A DNA stretch of 47,102 nucleotides from Paractinoplanes toevensis (GTDB taxonomy: Bacteria > Actinomycetota > Actinomycetes > Mycobacteriales > Micromonosporaceae), in the NCBI RefSeq assembly GCF_018332695.1, contig NZ_BOQN01000004.1:1-47102 (forward strand), given 5' to 3'. The notes beneath the pieces were generated by a model, which did not search any database, was not told where the DNA came from, and was given only the letters and a program-made list of their open reading frames with translations. The position numbers and the translations under genes were made by a program. Every line of letters begins with the position of its first letter. Position 1 is the first letter of the stretch. Positions 7,984 to 15,453 of the stretch are shown piece after piece.

Positions 7984-8376
7984 TCAGTCGAAGAGTTCGT
8001 TGAGGAAGCTCTTGTGGCGCTTGTTGCGGTAGTGGCCGTGGTGCCCGTGCTGCCGGTAGTGGCCGTGATGCCCATAGGCCGGGGCGGCGGGGTAACCGTG
8101 TGCGACCGGCTGGCCGTAGACGGGCGGGGGTGCCGCGTAACCGCCGTGGGCCGGCGGGGGCGGCGGCGGGGCGTAGGCGCCCGGCGGCGGAGCCGCGGGT
8201 GCGGCCGGGCGGGACGGGGCCTGCCGACTGTTCCAGTTCGACTCGGCCTCGAAGAGTTTTTCCAGCTCACCACGGTCGAGGAAGATGCCTCGGCACTCGG
8301 TGCACTGATCCACCGTGACGCCGCTGCGCTCGTACACCCGCATCTCGCCGTGACACTTCGGACAGGTCATCTGCAT
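7984..8376 (-). CDS. zf-TFIIB zinc-ribbon protein with His-rich tail
   Basis: A 130-residue protein starting MQMTCPKCHGEMRVYERSG. The N-terminal 40 residues form a zf-TFIIB zinc ribbon with two Cys pairs (CPKC and CTEC) followed by GIFLDRGELEKL, the typical family signature. The remainder is a Pro/Ala/Gly/Tyr linker ending in a dense His/Tyr tract (YGHHGHYRQHGHHGHY) and a basic tail. The His tract could bind metal ions; this is a guess from composition. It lies 23 nt downstream of the membrane protein gene and probably shares its transcript. An upstream in-frame start at 8403 would overlap that gene, so the ATG at 8376 is preferred. Function unknown. Confidence 0.85.
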   Translation of the reverse strand: MQMTCPKCHGEMRVYERSGVTVDQCTECRGIFLDRGELEKLFEAESNWNSRQAPSRPAAPAAPPPGAYAPPPPPPAHGGYAAPPPVYGQPVAHGYPAAPAYGHHGHYRQHGHHGHYRNKRHKSFLNELFD

Positions 8377-8399
8377 CTCACTGACGGTACAAGGCCGTG

Positions 8400-9617
8400 T
8401 CACCTTCCGGGCGGCCTCCGGCTGTGTGCTTCCTGTGTGTGCACAGCGGGGCTAAAGGTCAGAGCGGGCGCCCACACCAGGAGCGCCACGGGGTAGAGCA
8501 GGTAGCCGAAACGGGTCGTGGGCATCAGCAGGATCGCGGCCAGCAGGCCCCATCCACTGATCAGGGCGGCCGCTCGGGCGGTCCGCGGCGGCCGGCGCAG
8601 CAGCCAAAAACCGATCAGCAGGGCCACCGCCACCAGCAGGGCCGACGCGACGTAGCGCCCAGCGGGCAGGTTCTGCGCGATCAGGTAGCCCGGGAACGGC
8701 GACTGCGCGGGGCTGGTCACCACGCCGTGGCCGAGCGGGAAGCGCAGCACGTTCTCCACGAACGCGTCCGCGTCGACCAGGAACGGCGGGATCAGCACGA
8801 GCAGCGGAAGGCCGAGCGCGCCGGGCAGCAGAGACCGCCACCGCCGATTGGCGACGGCGAGCACGATCAGCACGGCGACGACCGGGAAGGCGAAGAGCTT
8901 GCCGGCGGCGGCGGCACCGACGGCCACGCCGGCCCACCCGTAGCGGTCGGCGGCGGCCAGGGCCAGGGCCAGTAGGCAGAGCGCCATGACCGGGATGTCG
9001 TCGCCCCCGGTGGCCAGGGTGAGCGCGCAGATCGGGAACACGGTCGCCGCCTGCAGCCCGCGCACCACCGCCGGGGAGGAGCCGAGGAGACGCACGGCTG
9101 CGATCAGCGCCGCCGCCGTGACCACCGCGAACCAGACCCGGGCGTCCGTCCACCAGAAGTCTCCGAAGACGGCCCGCGGCAGTCCGAAGACCGCCATCCC
9201 CGGCTGATAGGGGCTGTAGCCCATCAGCCGATCGTCGGCCGGCAGCGCGAGCAGGGAGTCCCGGCCCAGGTAGGGCGTGCCGTCGTGGAGGAGCCGCTCG
9301 CCCATCCGCTCGACGACCAGCACCTCCTCCTGCGCCCGGTCGGTGCGCCCGCCGGCCCGCTGCACGGACTCGACGATCAGTGGCAGCAGAGCCACCGCGG
9401 CCCAGGTCAGCCAGGTGAGCAGGAGGCGCCGCACCAGGAAGACGGCGACGGCGGCGGCCGCGTAGCCGAAGAAGGCGATCCAACCCCAGGCACGATGTGG
9501 CAGCAGGGTCGAGGTGAGTGCGGTGACCAACGCGAAGAGGGCGGACAGGGCATAGACCACCAAATCCGCCGTACGGCCACCGCCCGCCCGGTCGATGCGC
9601 GTGAGCAGGTTGGGCAC
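8400..9617 (-). CDS. Polytopic membrane protein, GT-C/GT87-like
   Basis: A 405-residue hydrophobic protein with about 10-12 predicted membrane segments. The first soluble loop (about 95-150) contains DGTPYLGRDS and YSPYQPGMAVFGLPR, which resemble the lumenal loop of DUF2029/GT87 polyprenyl-phosphate mannose-dependent transferases. A canonical catalytic motif is not clear, so glycosyltransferase activity is only a suggestion. It starts at GTG 9617 with GGGCGGC immediately upstream, 27 nt after the GGDEF-EAL stop, so the genes likely form an operon. It could act in cell-envelope glycan assembly. Confidence 0.7.
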   Translation of the reverse strand: MPNLLTRIDRAGGGRTADLVVYALSALFALVTALTSTLLPHRAWGWIAFFGYAAAAVAVFLVRRLLLTWLTWAAVALLPLIVESVQRAGGRTDRAQEEVLVVERMGERLLHDGTPYLGRDSLLALPADDRLMGYSPYQPGMAVFGLPRAVFGDFWWTDARVWFAVVTAAALIAAVRLLGSSPAVVRGLQAATVFPICALTLATGGDDIPVMALCLLALALAAADRYGWAGVAVGAAAAGKLFAFPVVAVLIVLAVANRRWRSLLPGALGLPLLVLIPPFLVDADAFVENVLRFPLGHGVVTSPAQSPFPGYLIAQNLPAGRYVASALLVAVALLIGFWLLRRPPRTARAAALISGWGLLAAILLMPTTRFGYLLYPVALLVWAPALTFSPAVHTQEAHSRRPPGR

Positions 9618-9644
9618 GCCGCCCAGTGTCGCAGAGCCGGGATA

Positions 9645-12230
9645 TCAGCCGGTGCGGCCGGGGCCGGACGCCCGTCGCCGCGGCATGCGGACCACCGCGC
9701 CGGCGTCGTGCAGGGCCGACGCCAGCGCACCCGGCCGGCCACCGGAACCGCGCTGCAGCGTGCCGAGCAGCCGCACCGACGACATCGGCCGGGCGAAGAG
9801 GTGGCCCTGACCGGCCACGCAGCCCAGCTCCCACAGCGCGTGCCGCTGGGGTTCGCTCTCCACGCCCTCGGCGATCACCGTGAGGTGCAGGCTGCGAGCG
9901 AGGTCGACGGTCGACCGGATCACCGCGGCCGCCTCGGAGGAGGTCTCCAGCGCGGTGACGAACCCTCGGTCGATCTTCAGCTGGTTGACCGGGATGTGCG
10001 ACAGGACCGAGAGCGGGGAGACGCCGGTGCCGAAGTCGTCGAGGGCCAGCCGGACCCCGGCCTCGCGCAGTTCGTCGAGGGCGCGGCTGACGGTGTCGAG
10101 CTGGCTGATCGTCAGGGTCTCGGCGAGCTCGAGGACGAGGCGCTCGGGCGGCACGTCGTGCCGGGCGAGCTGGGTCAGCACGGTGGCCGGGAAGCGCGGG
10201 TCGAGCAGGCTGCGGGGCGACACGTTGACGGCGACGGGCAGGTCGAAGCCCGCCTCCCGCCACACCCCGGAGGCGGCGAGCGCCTGGTCGAGCACGGCGT
10301 CGGCGAACGCGGGCAGCTGACCGGAGCGCTCCACCGTCTCGAGGAACTGCATCGGGGTCAGGTAGCCGTACTCCGGGTGCTGCCAGCGGGCCAGCGCCTC
10401 GGCCGAGATCACCTCGCCGCTGCCGAGGTCGACGATCGGCTGGAAGTCGACCACGAACTCCTGCTCGGCGACCGCCCGCTGCAACTCGCCGCCGAGCATG
10501 AGCCGCTCGACGTCGGCGGTGTCCTGCGCGTGGGCGTACGTCGCGGTCTGCTGGCCCGCTCGCTTCGCCTGGTACATGGCGATGTCGGCGCGTCGCATCA
10601 GCTCGTTGATGCCGCCGCTGCCGGGGGCGAGCGCGATGCCGCCGGCCGCCTCGACGGTGATCTGCATGCCCTCGACCTCGAGGGTGGTCTCGAGCGCGCT
10701 GAGCATCTGCTCGGCGCGGTGCGTGGCCAGCGCCGGGGTGATGAGGTTGACCAGCAGCACGGCGAACTCGTCACCGCCGAGCCGGGCGACCAGATCGCCA
10801 GGGGCGGCGGCGTCGTCGAGCCGGCGGGCCACCTCGCGCAGCACCGCGTCGCCGGCCGCGTGCCCGAGCGTGTCGTTGACCTCTTTGAAGTGGTTGAGGT
10901 CGATCAGCAGCAGGGCGACCACGCCGTCCTCGGTGCGGCCGGCGAAGTACTCGTCGGCGCGCTCGTACAGCTCGCGGCGGTTGGCCAGGCCGGTGAGCGG
11001 GTCGTGGGCGGCGTCGTAGGCGTTCTGCTCGTTGATCCGCTGCAGCTCGGCGTAGGCGGCGGCGTTACGGATGGCCGTGCACAGCGCGGACGCGAAGGTC
11101 TTCAGCTTGTACTGCTCGAACTCGGTGAGCTTGATCTTGCCGTCGAAGTCGATGACCAGCTCGCCGGCTCGGTAACTGCGGTCACGGGTCTCCAACTCGG
11201 CGGTGATCGAGGACTCGCCGTCGAACTTCCGCGGCCCGGGACCGTCGTAGGTGACGCCGTCGGTGCCGGCCCGCACCACCCGGTCGACACCGGAGGTGGT
11301 CAGGTCGATCTCGACCTCGCCGGCGGAGAAGAGATTCGCGCCCTGGACCGCGGCGATGTGCAGCACCTGATTGAGGTCGACGGAGCTGAGTTCGTCGGTG
11401 GTGTCGGCGAGTTGCCGCCACGAATCGCGCTCCTGCTGGGTGCGCAGCCGGCGGGACCGCCACAGGTGGGCGCAGCCGACGAGCACCGGCACGAAGGCGA
11501 GCAGCAGCAGGGTGGCCCCACTGACCAGAACCTCGATGACGTAGACGACCGTCGCCAGGGTTGCGGCGCGGACGAAGACACGGCCACCGAAGTCGTGCAG
11601 GAAGACCTTACGGATGGTCGTCCGGGACGCGACCGCGATGACCGGATGGAACACAAGGTCGTCAACGATCCAGAGGACCAGGTAGGCGACGACCACCGCC
11701 GCGGCGCTCGCCTGCGGGTGATCGGCGCTGGGATGCGCGCCGAACAGCAGCAGCGTGGCGCCGGTGGCGCTGATCACCAGGACTTCCTTGGCGACCGCGA
11801 AGATCGCCTTCCGTGTGTCGCCGTGGTTGAGGATGCGGACGGTGGCCAGGCCGGCGGTGACGCAGAGCACGACCCAGGGCGTCGGCACCAGCACGAGCCC
11901 GACCATGATGGGGACATCGCCCCAGCTGGTGACGTTGTTGCTGGAGCGGATCCGAATCACGATCTTCACGCGGTACGAGATGGCGGAGACCGCGTAGATC
12001 AGGAGTAACAGCAGCGGATTGGGTATGGCCGCGTGGGTGACCACCGCGTGCCAGACGTCCAGGGTTGCGACACCGGCCGCCAGAACGACGACGAGACCGA
12101 TTAGCAGCGATAGCTGCCGATCGGTCGCGTCGTCGTTGGAGCTTCGTATCCGCAATGGAGTCGTCCTGTCGCCGAGCGCAACGGGCGGGGGCCCGGGCTC
12201 AAGCGTATTCATGCGCGCCAGTCCGCGCAT
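9645..12230 (-). CDS. Membrane-anchored GGDEF-EAL cyclic-di-GMP protein
   Basis: An 861-residue cyclic-di-GMP turnover protein. Residues about 40-255 contain six to eight membrane helices of MASE-like character, about 265-395 form a GAF-like sensor region, and about 405-565 are GGDEF, with an intact GGDEF at 485-489. About 575-835 are EAL, with AEALARW at 610-616, LALDDFGTG and an intact IAEGVES segment. Both catalytic signatures look intact, so cyclase and phosphodiesterase activities are both possible. The inhibitory RxxD site before GGDEF reads APGD, so product inhibition at that site is probably lost. ATG 12230 has GGG close upstream; the ATG at 12212 is an alternative. It is the first gene of a three-gene operon. 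Confidence 0.93.
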   Translation of the reverse strand: MRGLARMNTLEPGPPPVALGDRTTPLRIRSSNDDATDRQLSLLIGLVVVLAAGVATLDVWHAVVTHAAIPNPLLLLLIYAVSAISYRVKIVIRIRSSNNVTSWGDVPIMVGLVLVPTPWVVLCVTAGLATVRILNHGDTRKAIFAVAKEVLVISATGATLLLFGAHPSADHPQASAAAVVVAYLVLWIVDDLVFHPVIAVASRTTIRKVFLHDFGGRVFVRAATLATVVYVIEVLVSGATLLLLAFVPVLVGCAHLWRSRRLRTQQERDSWRQLADTTDELSSVDLNQVLHIAAVQGANLFSAGEVEIDLTTSGVDRVVRAGTDGVTYDGPGPRKFDGESSITAELETRDRSYRAGELVIDFDGKIKLTEFEQYKLKTFASALCTAIRNAAAYAELQRINEQNAYDAAHDPLTGLANRRELYERADEYFAGRTEDGVVALLLIDLNHFKEVNDTLGHAAGDAVLREVARRLDDAAAPGDLVARLGGDEFAVLLVNLITPALATHRAEQMLSALETTLEVEGMQITVEAAGGIALAPGSGGINELMRRADIAMYQAKRAGQQTATYAHAQDTADVERLMLGGELQRAVAEQEFVVDFQPIVDLGSGEVISAEALARWQHPEYGYLTPMQFLETVERSGQLPAFADAVLDQALAASGVWREAGFDLPVAVNVSPRSLLDPRFPATVLTQLARHDVPPERLVLELAETLTISQLDTVSRALDELREAGVRLALDDFGTGVSPLSVLSHIPVNQLKIDRGFVTALETSSEAAAVIRSTVDLARSLHLTVIAEGVESEPQRHALWELGCVAGQGHLFARPMSSVRLLGTLQRGSGGRPGALASALHDAGAVVRMPRRRASGPGRTG

Positions 12231-12567
12231 TGCCCTACTCCCAGCCGTTGATACGCATTTTCTCTCCTCGCGTTGTGAGGCCTGCGGGAAATTCGGCGGC
12301 CTCGCGGATCTTTTCGTTCGTCGCGACGGGAGAGACGTTATGCAGGCTTCCGGGCGTTGGGAACCGTTTTATGTCGGTATGCGCAGAAAGCGAGAATCGT
12401 CCGAGAAGCAGTTACGGCGCGTTCCTGAAACAGAACTCTCTGCTACTTCGGAATCGTCCGAGGCTAGGCCTCGGTGCGTAGCACTCCGTACAGTTTCGCT
12501 AACCCTCCGGATTGTTTAATCGTTCGCGTATCTGCAGGTCAGCATGCGCGCGGAACAGGGCACAGAT

Positions 12568-12595
12568 CATGAACATTTGTAGTACATGAACAAAT
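12568..12595. promoter_or_regulatory. Candidate operator upstream of moaC
   Basis: ATTTGT (12575-12580) and ACAAAT (12590-12595) form a perfect 6-bp inverted repeat with a 9-nt spacer. The same region has a direct repeat CATGAACA at 12568-12575 and 12585-12592 (17-bp step). It lies about 50 bp before the proposed moaC -10, a usual activator or repressor position. Confidence 0.4.
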
Positions 12596-12646
12596 TGTGG
12601 TTCCCGACGGGCGAATGACCTAACCGGAGTTTCGGAGAACCTTCTA

Positions 12647-12652
12647 TAAACT
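12647..12652 (+). promoter_or_regulatory. Proposed -10 of moaC, leaderless
   Basis: TAAACT fits the actinobacterial TANNNT -10 and ends 6 nt before the moaC ATG, so transcription would begin at or next to the start codon. There is no Shine-Dalgarno sequence in the intervening bases. No clear -35 is seen. Confidence 0.5.
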
Positions 12653-12658
12653 CCCGGT

Positions 12659-13150
12659 ATGCCCGAGGAATCCCCGCTGACTCACGTCGACCATACGGGC
12701 GCTGCGCGCATGGTCGATGTTTCTGAGAAAACGATCACGGCCCGTCGCGCGATCGCCGCCGGCCGCGTCGTCACCACCGAAGAAGTCGTCGCACTACTGC
12801 GCGGAGAAGGTGTGCCGAAGGGCGATGCGCTGGCCGTCGCGCGGCTCGCCGGGATCATGGGGGCCAAGCGGACCCCCGACCTCATCCCGCTCTGCCACCC
12901 CATCGGGCTGCACGGTGTGCAGGTCGACCTCACCATCACCGACACTGCGGTCGAGATCACCGCGACCACGAAGACCGCCGACCGCACCGGCGTGGAGATG
13001 GAGGCCCTCACCGCCGTCGCGACGGCCGGCCTCGCGATGATCGACATGATCAAGGCAGTGGATCCGGCGGCGAGCATCGAATCGGTGCGTGTACTGCGGA
13101 AAGAGGGCGGCAAGACCGGCGACTGGCTGCGCCCGGAGGACCGTCCGTGA
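12659..13150 (+). CDS. moaC: Cyclic pyranopterin monophosphate synthase MoaC
   Basis: Converts the MoaA product 3',8-cH2GTP to cyclic pyranopterin monophosphate, an early step of molybdenum cofactor synthesis. The 163-residue length is normal. Conserved features are MVDVSEK near the N-terminus, the PLCHPI histidine motif and MIDMIKAVD, which carries the catalytic Asp and Lys. It is the first gene of moaC-mog, and its stop overlaps the GTG of mog (GTGA). It lacks a ribosome binding site and probably has a leaderless message. Confidence 0.97.
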   Translation: MPEESPLTHVDHTGAARMVDVSEKTITARRAIAAGRVVTTEEVVALLRGEGVPKGDALAVARLAGIMGAKRTPDLIPLCHPIGLHGVQVDLTITDTAVEITATTKTADRTGVEMEALTAVATAGLAMIDMIKAVDPAASIESVRVLRKEGGKTGDWLRPEDRP

Positions 13151-13623
13151 GGGGCCGGGTGATCGTCGCCAGCAACCGCGCGGCGGCCGGTGTGTACGCC
13201 GACACCAGTGGCCCACGCCTGGTCAGCGGCCTGCGCGAGCTCGGTTGCGAGGTCGGCGACCCGGTCGTGGTGCCGGACGGCGAGCCGGTCGCCCAGGCCC
13301 TGCGCGAGGCGATCGCGGATGGCGTCGACGTGGTGCTGACCAGCGGCGGAACGGGTGTCACCCCGACCGATCGCACGCCCGAGGCGACCCGGGGCCTGCT
13401 CGACTTCGAGGTCCCCGGCATCGCCGAGGCCATCCGGGCCTACAGCCGTGATCGGGTGCCCGGCGCGGCCCTGTCCCGCGGCCTGGCCGGGGTAGCCGGC
13501 CGGACACTGATCGTGAACCTGCCCGGCTCCACGGGTGGCGCCAAGGATGGCCTCGCGGTGCTGAGTCCCCTGCTCAAGCACGTGATCGACCAGATCAACG
13601 GCGGTGATCATCCGCAGGGCTAG
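13147..13623 (+). CDS. mog: Molybdopterin adenylyltransferase (MogA/MoaB family)
   Basis: Adenylates molybdopterin before molybdate insertion by MoeA. The 158-residue protein has the MoCF-binding fold with LTSGGTGVTPTDRTPEAT and VNLPGSTGGAKDGL. The usual GGTGxxxRD motif reads GTGVTPTD, so the Arg is replaced by Thr while the Asp is kept. The GTG start overlaps the moaC stop, indicating translational coupling. MogA and MoaB families cannot be separated reliably from sequence alone. Confidence 0.92.
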   Translation: MRGRVIVASNRAAAGVYADTSGPRLVSGLRELGCEVGDPVVVPDGEPVAQALREAIADGVDVVLTSGGTGVTPTDRTPEATRGLLDFEVPGIAEAIRAYSRDRVPGAALSRGLAGVAGRTLIVNLPGSTGGAKDGLAVLSPLLKHVIDQINGGDHPQG

Positions 13624-13633
13624 CGCGGGAGTA

Positions 13634-13673
13634 CTAGACCCATGGGCGTACGCAAAGAGTCCTAGACGCATGG
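13634..13673. repeat. Spaced direct repeat CTAGACSCATGG between mog and moeA
   Basis: CTAGACCCATGG (13634-13645) recurs as CTAGACGCATGG (13662-13673), a 28-bp step, each followed by a CGCAAAG or TGCAAAG heptamer. The pair lies about 90 bp before the proposed moeA promoter. It could be a paired regulator site; nothing else supports this. Confidence 0.45.
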
Positions 13674-13759
13674 TGCAAAGTCGGACACCGCCCCGCGTCC
13701 ACATAGTGGGAAGGTGGACACCGCGACGCCTGGGTCGGGCGCGGAACGATCGCTCTGGA

Positions 13760-13765
13760 TAGGCT
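13760..13765 (+). promoter_or_regulatory. Proposed -10 of moeA, leaderless
   Basis: TAGGCT matches TANNNT and ends 6 nt before the moeA GTG. No Shine-Dalgarno sequence lies between, so a leaderless transcript is likely. It implies that moeA-moaE is transcribed separately from moaC-mog. Confidence 0.5.
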
Positions 13766-13771
13766 CGACCG

Positions 13772-14995
13772 GTGAGCGAAGACATCCCTGTCGACTGGGA
13801 GCGGGCCCGCGCCCTCGCCTACGAGGCGGGTCGCCGGGCCGCCGGGCCGACCGAGTTGATCTCGCTGCCCGACGCCGATGGCCGCACCCTGGCCGAGCCG
13901 CTGCGGGCGCTCACCGACCTGCCCGCGTTCCCCACCTCGAGCATCGACGGCTGGGCGGTGCGCGGTCCGCAGCCGTGGCGCCCGGTCGGCCAGGTGCTGG
14001 CCGGCGGCATCGCGGCGCCGCTCGACGAGCCGGGCACCTGCGTCGAGATCGCGACCGGCGCGATGGTCCCGGCCGGCACCGAGGCGCTGCTGCGCATCGA
14101 GGAGTCCACTCGGGACGCCTCCGGCCTGGTCAGCGGCGTTCCCCGGGAGACGCCCGAGTGGCGGCTGCCGGGCGAGGAAGCGCACAAGGACGAGGAACTG
14201 CTGCCGGTCGGCACCGCCGTCGACCCGGCGGTCATCGGTGTCGCCGCCACCTGCGGTTACGAGGTGCTGAGCGTGCGGCCGCGACCGCGGGCCGCGCTGC
14301 TGGTCTTCGGCGACGAGCTGCTCACGGCGGGCACCCCGGGCGCCGGCCGGGTGCGTGACTCGCTCGGCCCGCAGGTGCCGGGCTGGCTGCGCCGTTACGG
14401 CGCCACGGTCGACCCGGCCGCGGTGACCGGCCCGGTGCAGGACACCCTCGAGGCGCACCTCGCGGCGGTCCGCACCGCGCTGACCGGCGCCGACCTGGTC
14501 TGCACCACCGGCGGCACCATGCACGGCCCGGTCGACCACCTGCACCCGGCCCTGGCCGAGCTGGGCGCGGAGTACATCGTGAACACCGCCGCGGTCCGCC
14601 CCGGTTTCCCGATGCTGCTGGCCCGCGTCCCGAGTTCGGACGGCCGCCCTCGCTTCCTGGCCGGCCTGCCCGGCAACCCGCAGTCCGCGATCATCGCGCT
14701 GGTCACCCTGGTCGCGCCGCTGCTGGCCGGTCTCCAGGGCCGCCCGGCACCGGTGCTGCCGCAGGTCGAGGCGGTCACCGACGTTCCCGGCCGGGGCAAT
14801 TTCACGCACCTGGTCCTGGCTCGGCTCGACCCGAGTGGACGGTCGGCCACCCCGGTCGGTCACGTCGGGTCGGCGATGTTGCGCGGCCTGTCCAACGCCC
14901 AGGGCTTCCTGGTGATCCGCCCGGACACCCGGGCGACCGCGGGTGACCTGGTGCCGTTCCTGCCGTTGCCCCTGACCACCGGGGAGCGGCCGTGA
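13772..14995 (+). CDS. moeA: Divergent molybdopterin molybdenumtransferase MoeA
   Basis: Inserts molybdate into adenylated molybdopterin. The 407-residue protein has the four-domain MoeA layout: FPTSSIDGWAVRG (usual SxMDGYA), IATGAMVPAGTEALLRIE (usual TGAxxPxGADAVV), a LLVFGDELL segment (usual STGDEL), CTTGGTMHGPVDHLHPAL (usual TGGVSxGxxD) and GLPGNPQSAIIAL, which is well kept. Several active-site motifs therefore differ from the family consensus, although the key Asp residues appear to remain. Neighbouring moaE overlaps its stop. Function as MoeA is supported mainly by the conserved layout and context; the substitutions may reflect a lineage-specific subfamily. Confidence 0.88.
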   Translation: MSEDIPVDWERARALAYEAGRRAAGPTELISLPDADGRTLAEPLRALTDLPAFPTSSIDGWAVRGPQPWRPVGQVLAGGIAAPLDEPGTCVEIATGAMVPAGTEALLRIEESTRDASGLVSGVPRETPEWRLPGEEAHKDEELLPVGTAVDPAVIGVAATCGYEVLSVRPRPRAALLVFGDELLTAGTPGAGRVRDSLGPQVPGWLRRYGATVDPAAVTGPVQDTLEAHLAAVRTALTGADLVCTTGGTMHGPVDHLHPALAELGAEYIVNTAAVRPGFPMLLARVPSSDGRPRFLAGLPGNPQSAIIALVTLVAPLLAGLQGRPAPVLPQVEAVTDVPGRGNFTHLVLARLDPSGRSATPVGHVGSAMLRGLSNAQGFLVIRPDTRATAGDLVPFLPLPLTTGERP

Positions 14996-15417
14996 CCGGC
15001 ACCGTCGTCATCGCCGAGGTGCTGGACGCGCCTCTCGACCTCGCCGCGCACGAGAAGGCCGTGTCCGAGGCCCGGGCCGGCGCGGTGGTCACCTTCCAGG
15101 GCGTGGTGCGCGACCACGACCACGGCCGCGGTGTGACCCTCCTGGAATACGAAGGCCATCCCAGCGCCGCGGCGATCCTCCGGGAGGTCGCCACCGAGAT
15201 CGCCGCCGACCCGGAGGTCTACGCGGTCGCGGTTTCGCATCGCATCGGCACCCTGGCGATCGGTGACGTCGCGCTGGTCGTGGCGGTCAGCACCGCCCAC
15301 CGCGCCGCCGCCTTCGCGGCCTGTGCGCGGGCGGTCGACGAGGTGAAGGCCCGGCTGCCGATCTGGAAGCGACAGGTCTTCGCCGACGGCACCGAGGAAT
15401 GGGTCAACTGCCCGTAG
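14992..15417 (+). CDS. moaE: Molybdopterin synthase catalytic subunit MoaE
   Basis: Large subunit of molybdopterin synthase, which transfers two sulfurs from MoaD thiocarboxylate to cPMP. The 141-residue protein has TFQGVVRDHDHGRGVTLLEYE, SHRIGTLAIGDVALVVAVST and VKARLPIWKRQ, including the conserved active-site lysines. Its GTG overlaps the moeA stop (GTGA). Its partner moaD lies about 10 kb away beside moaA. The last codons are part of a 17-bp sequence duplicated just downstream. Confidence 0.96.
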   Translation: MTGTVVIAEVLDAPLDLAAHEKAVSEARAGAVVTFQGVVRDHDHGRGVTLLEYEGHPSAAAILREVATEIAADPEVYAVAVSHRIGTLAIGDVALVVAVSTAHRAAAFAACARAVDEVKARLPIWKRQVFADGTEEWVNCP

Positions 15418-15453
15418 GCCCAGGATCGGCCGGTAGGGAATGGGTCAACTGCC
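15396..15453. repeat. 17-bp direct repeat at the end of moaE
   Basis: GGAATGGGTCAACTGCC at 15396-15412 is repeated exactly at 15437-15453, a 41-bp step. The first copy encodes the EWVNC end of MoaE. The second overlaps the C-terminal codons of the convergent GT87-like gene. It looks like a short local duplication at a convergent junction. Confidence 0.85.

Larger units (their letters stand above)
12231..12658. other. 428-bp AT-richer divergent intergenic region
   Basis: It separates the GGDEF-EAL gene from moaC. Open frames crossing it show no protein character. It contains an exact 12-bp direct repeat GAATCGTCCGAG at 12394-12405 and 12451-12462, an inverted repeat at 12575-12595 and the moaC promoter. 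It is visibly less GC-rich than its surroundings. It may hold a long 5' leader for the GGDEF-EAL gene, but no known riboswitch was recognised. Confidence 0.5.

Noticed and set aside
9285..12008. 907-codon plus frame antisense to the GGDEF-EAL gene
   Set aside because: The minus frame carries complete GGDEF and EAL domains; the plus frame is rich in Asp/Gly/Arg and lacks domain structure, as expected for a GC-rich shadow.
12019..12519. Plus-strand frame reaching into the GGDEF-EAL/moaC gap
   Set aside because: It starts inside the GGDEF-EAL gene on the other strand and has no family resemblance.
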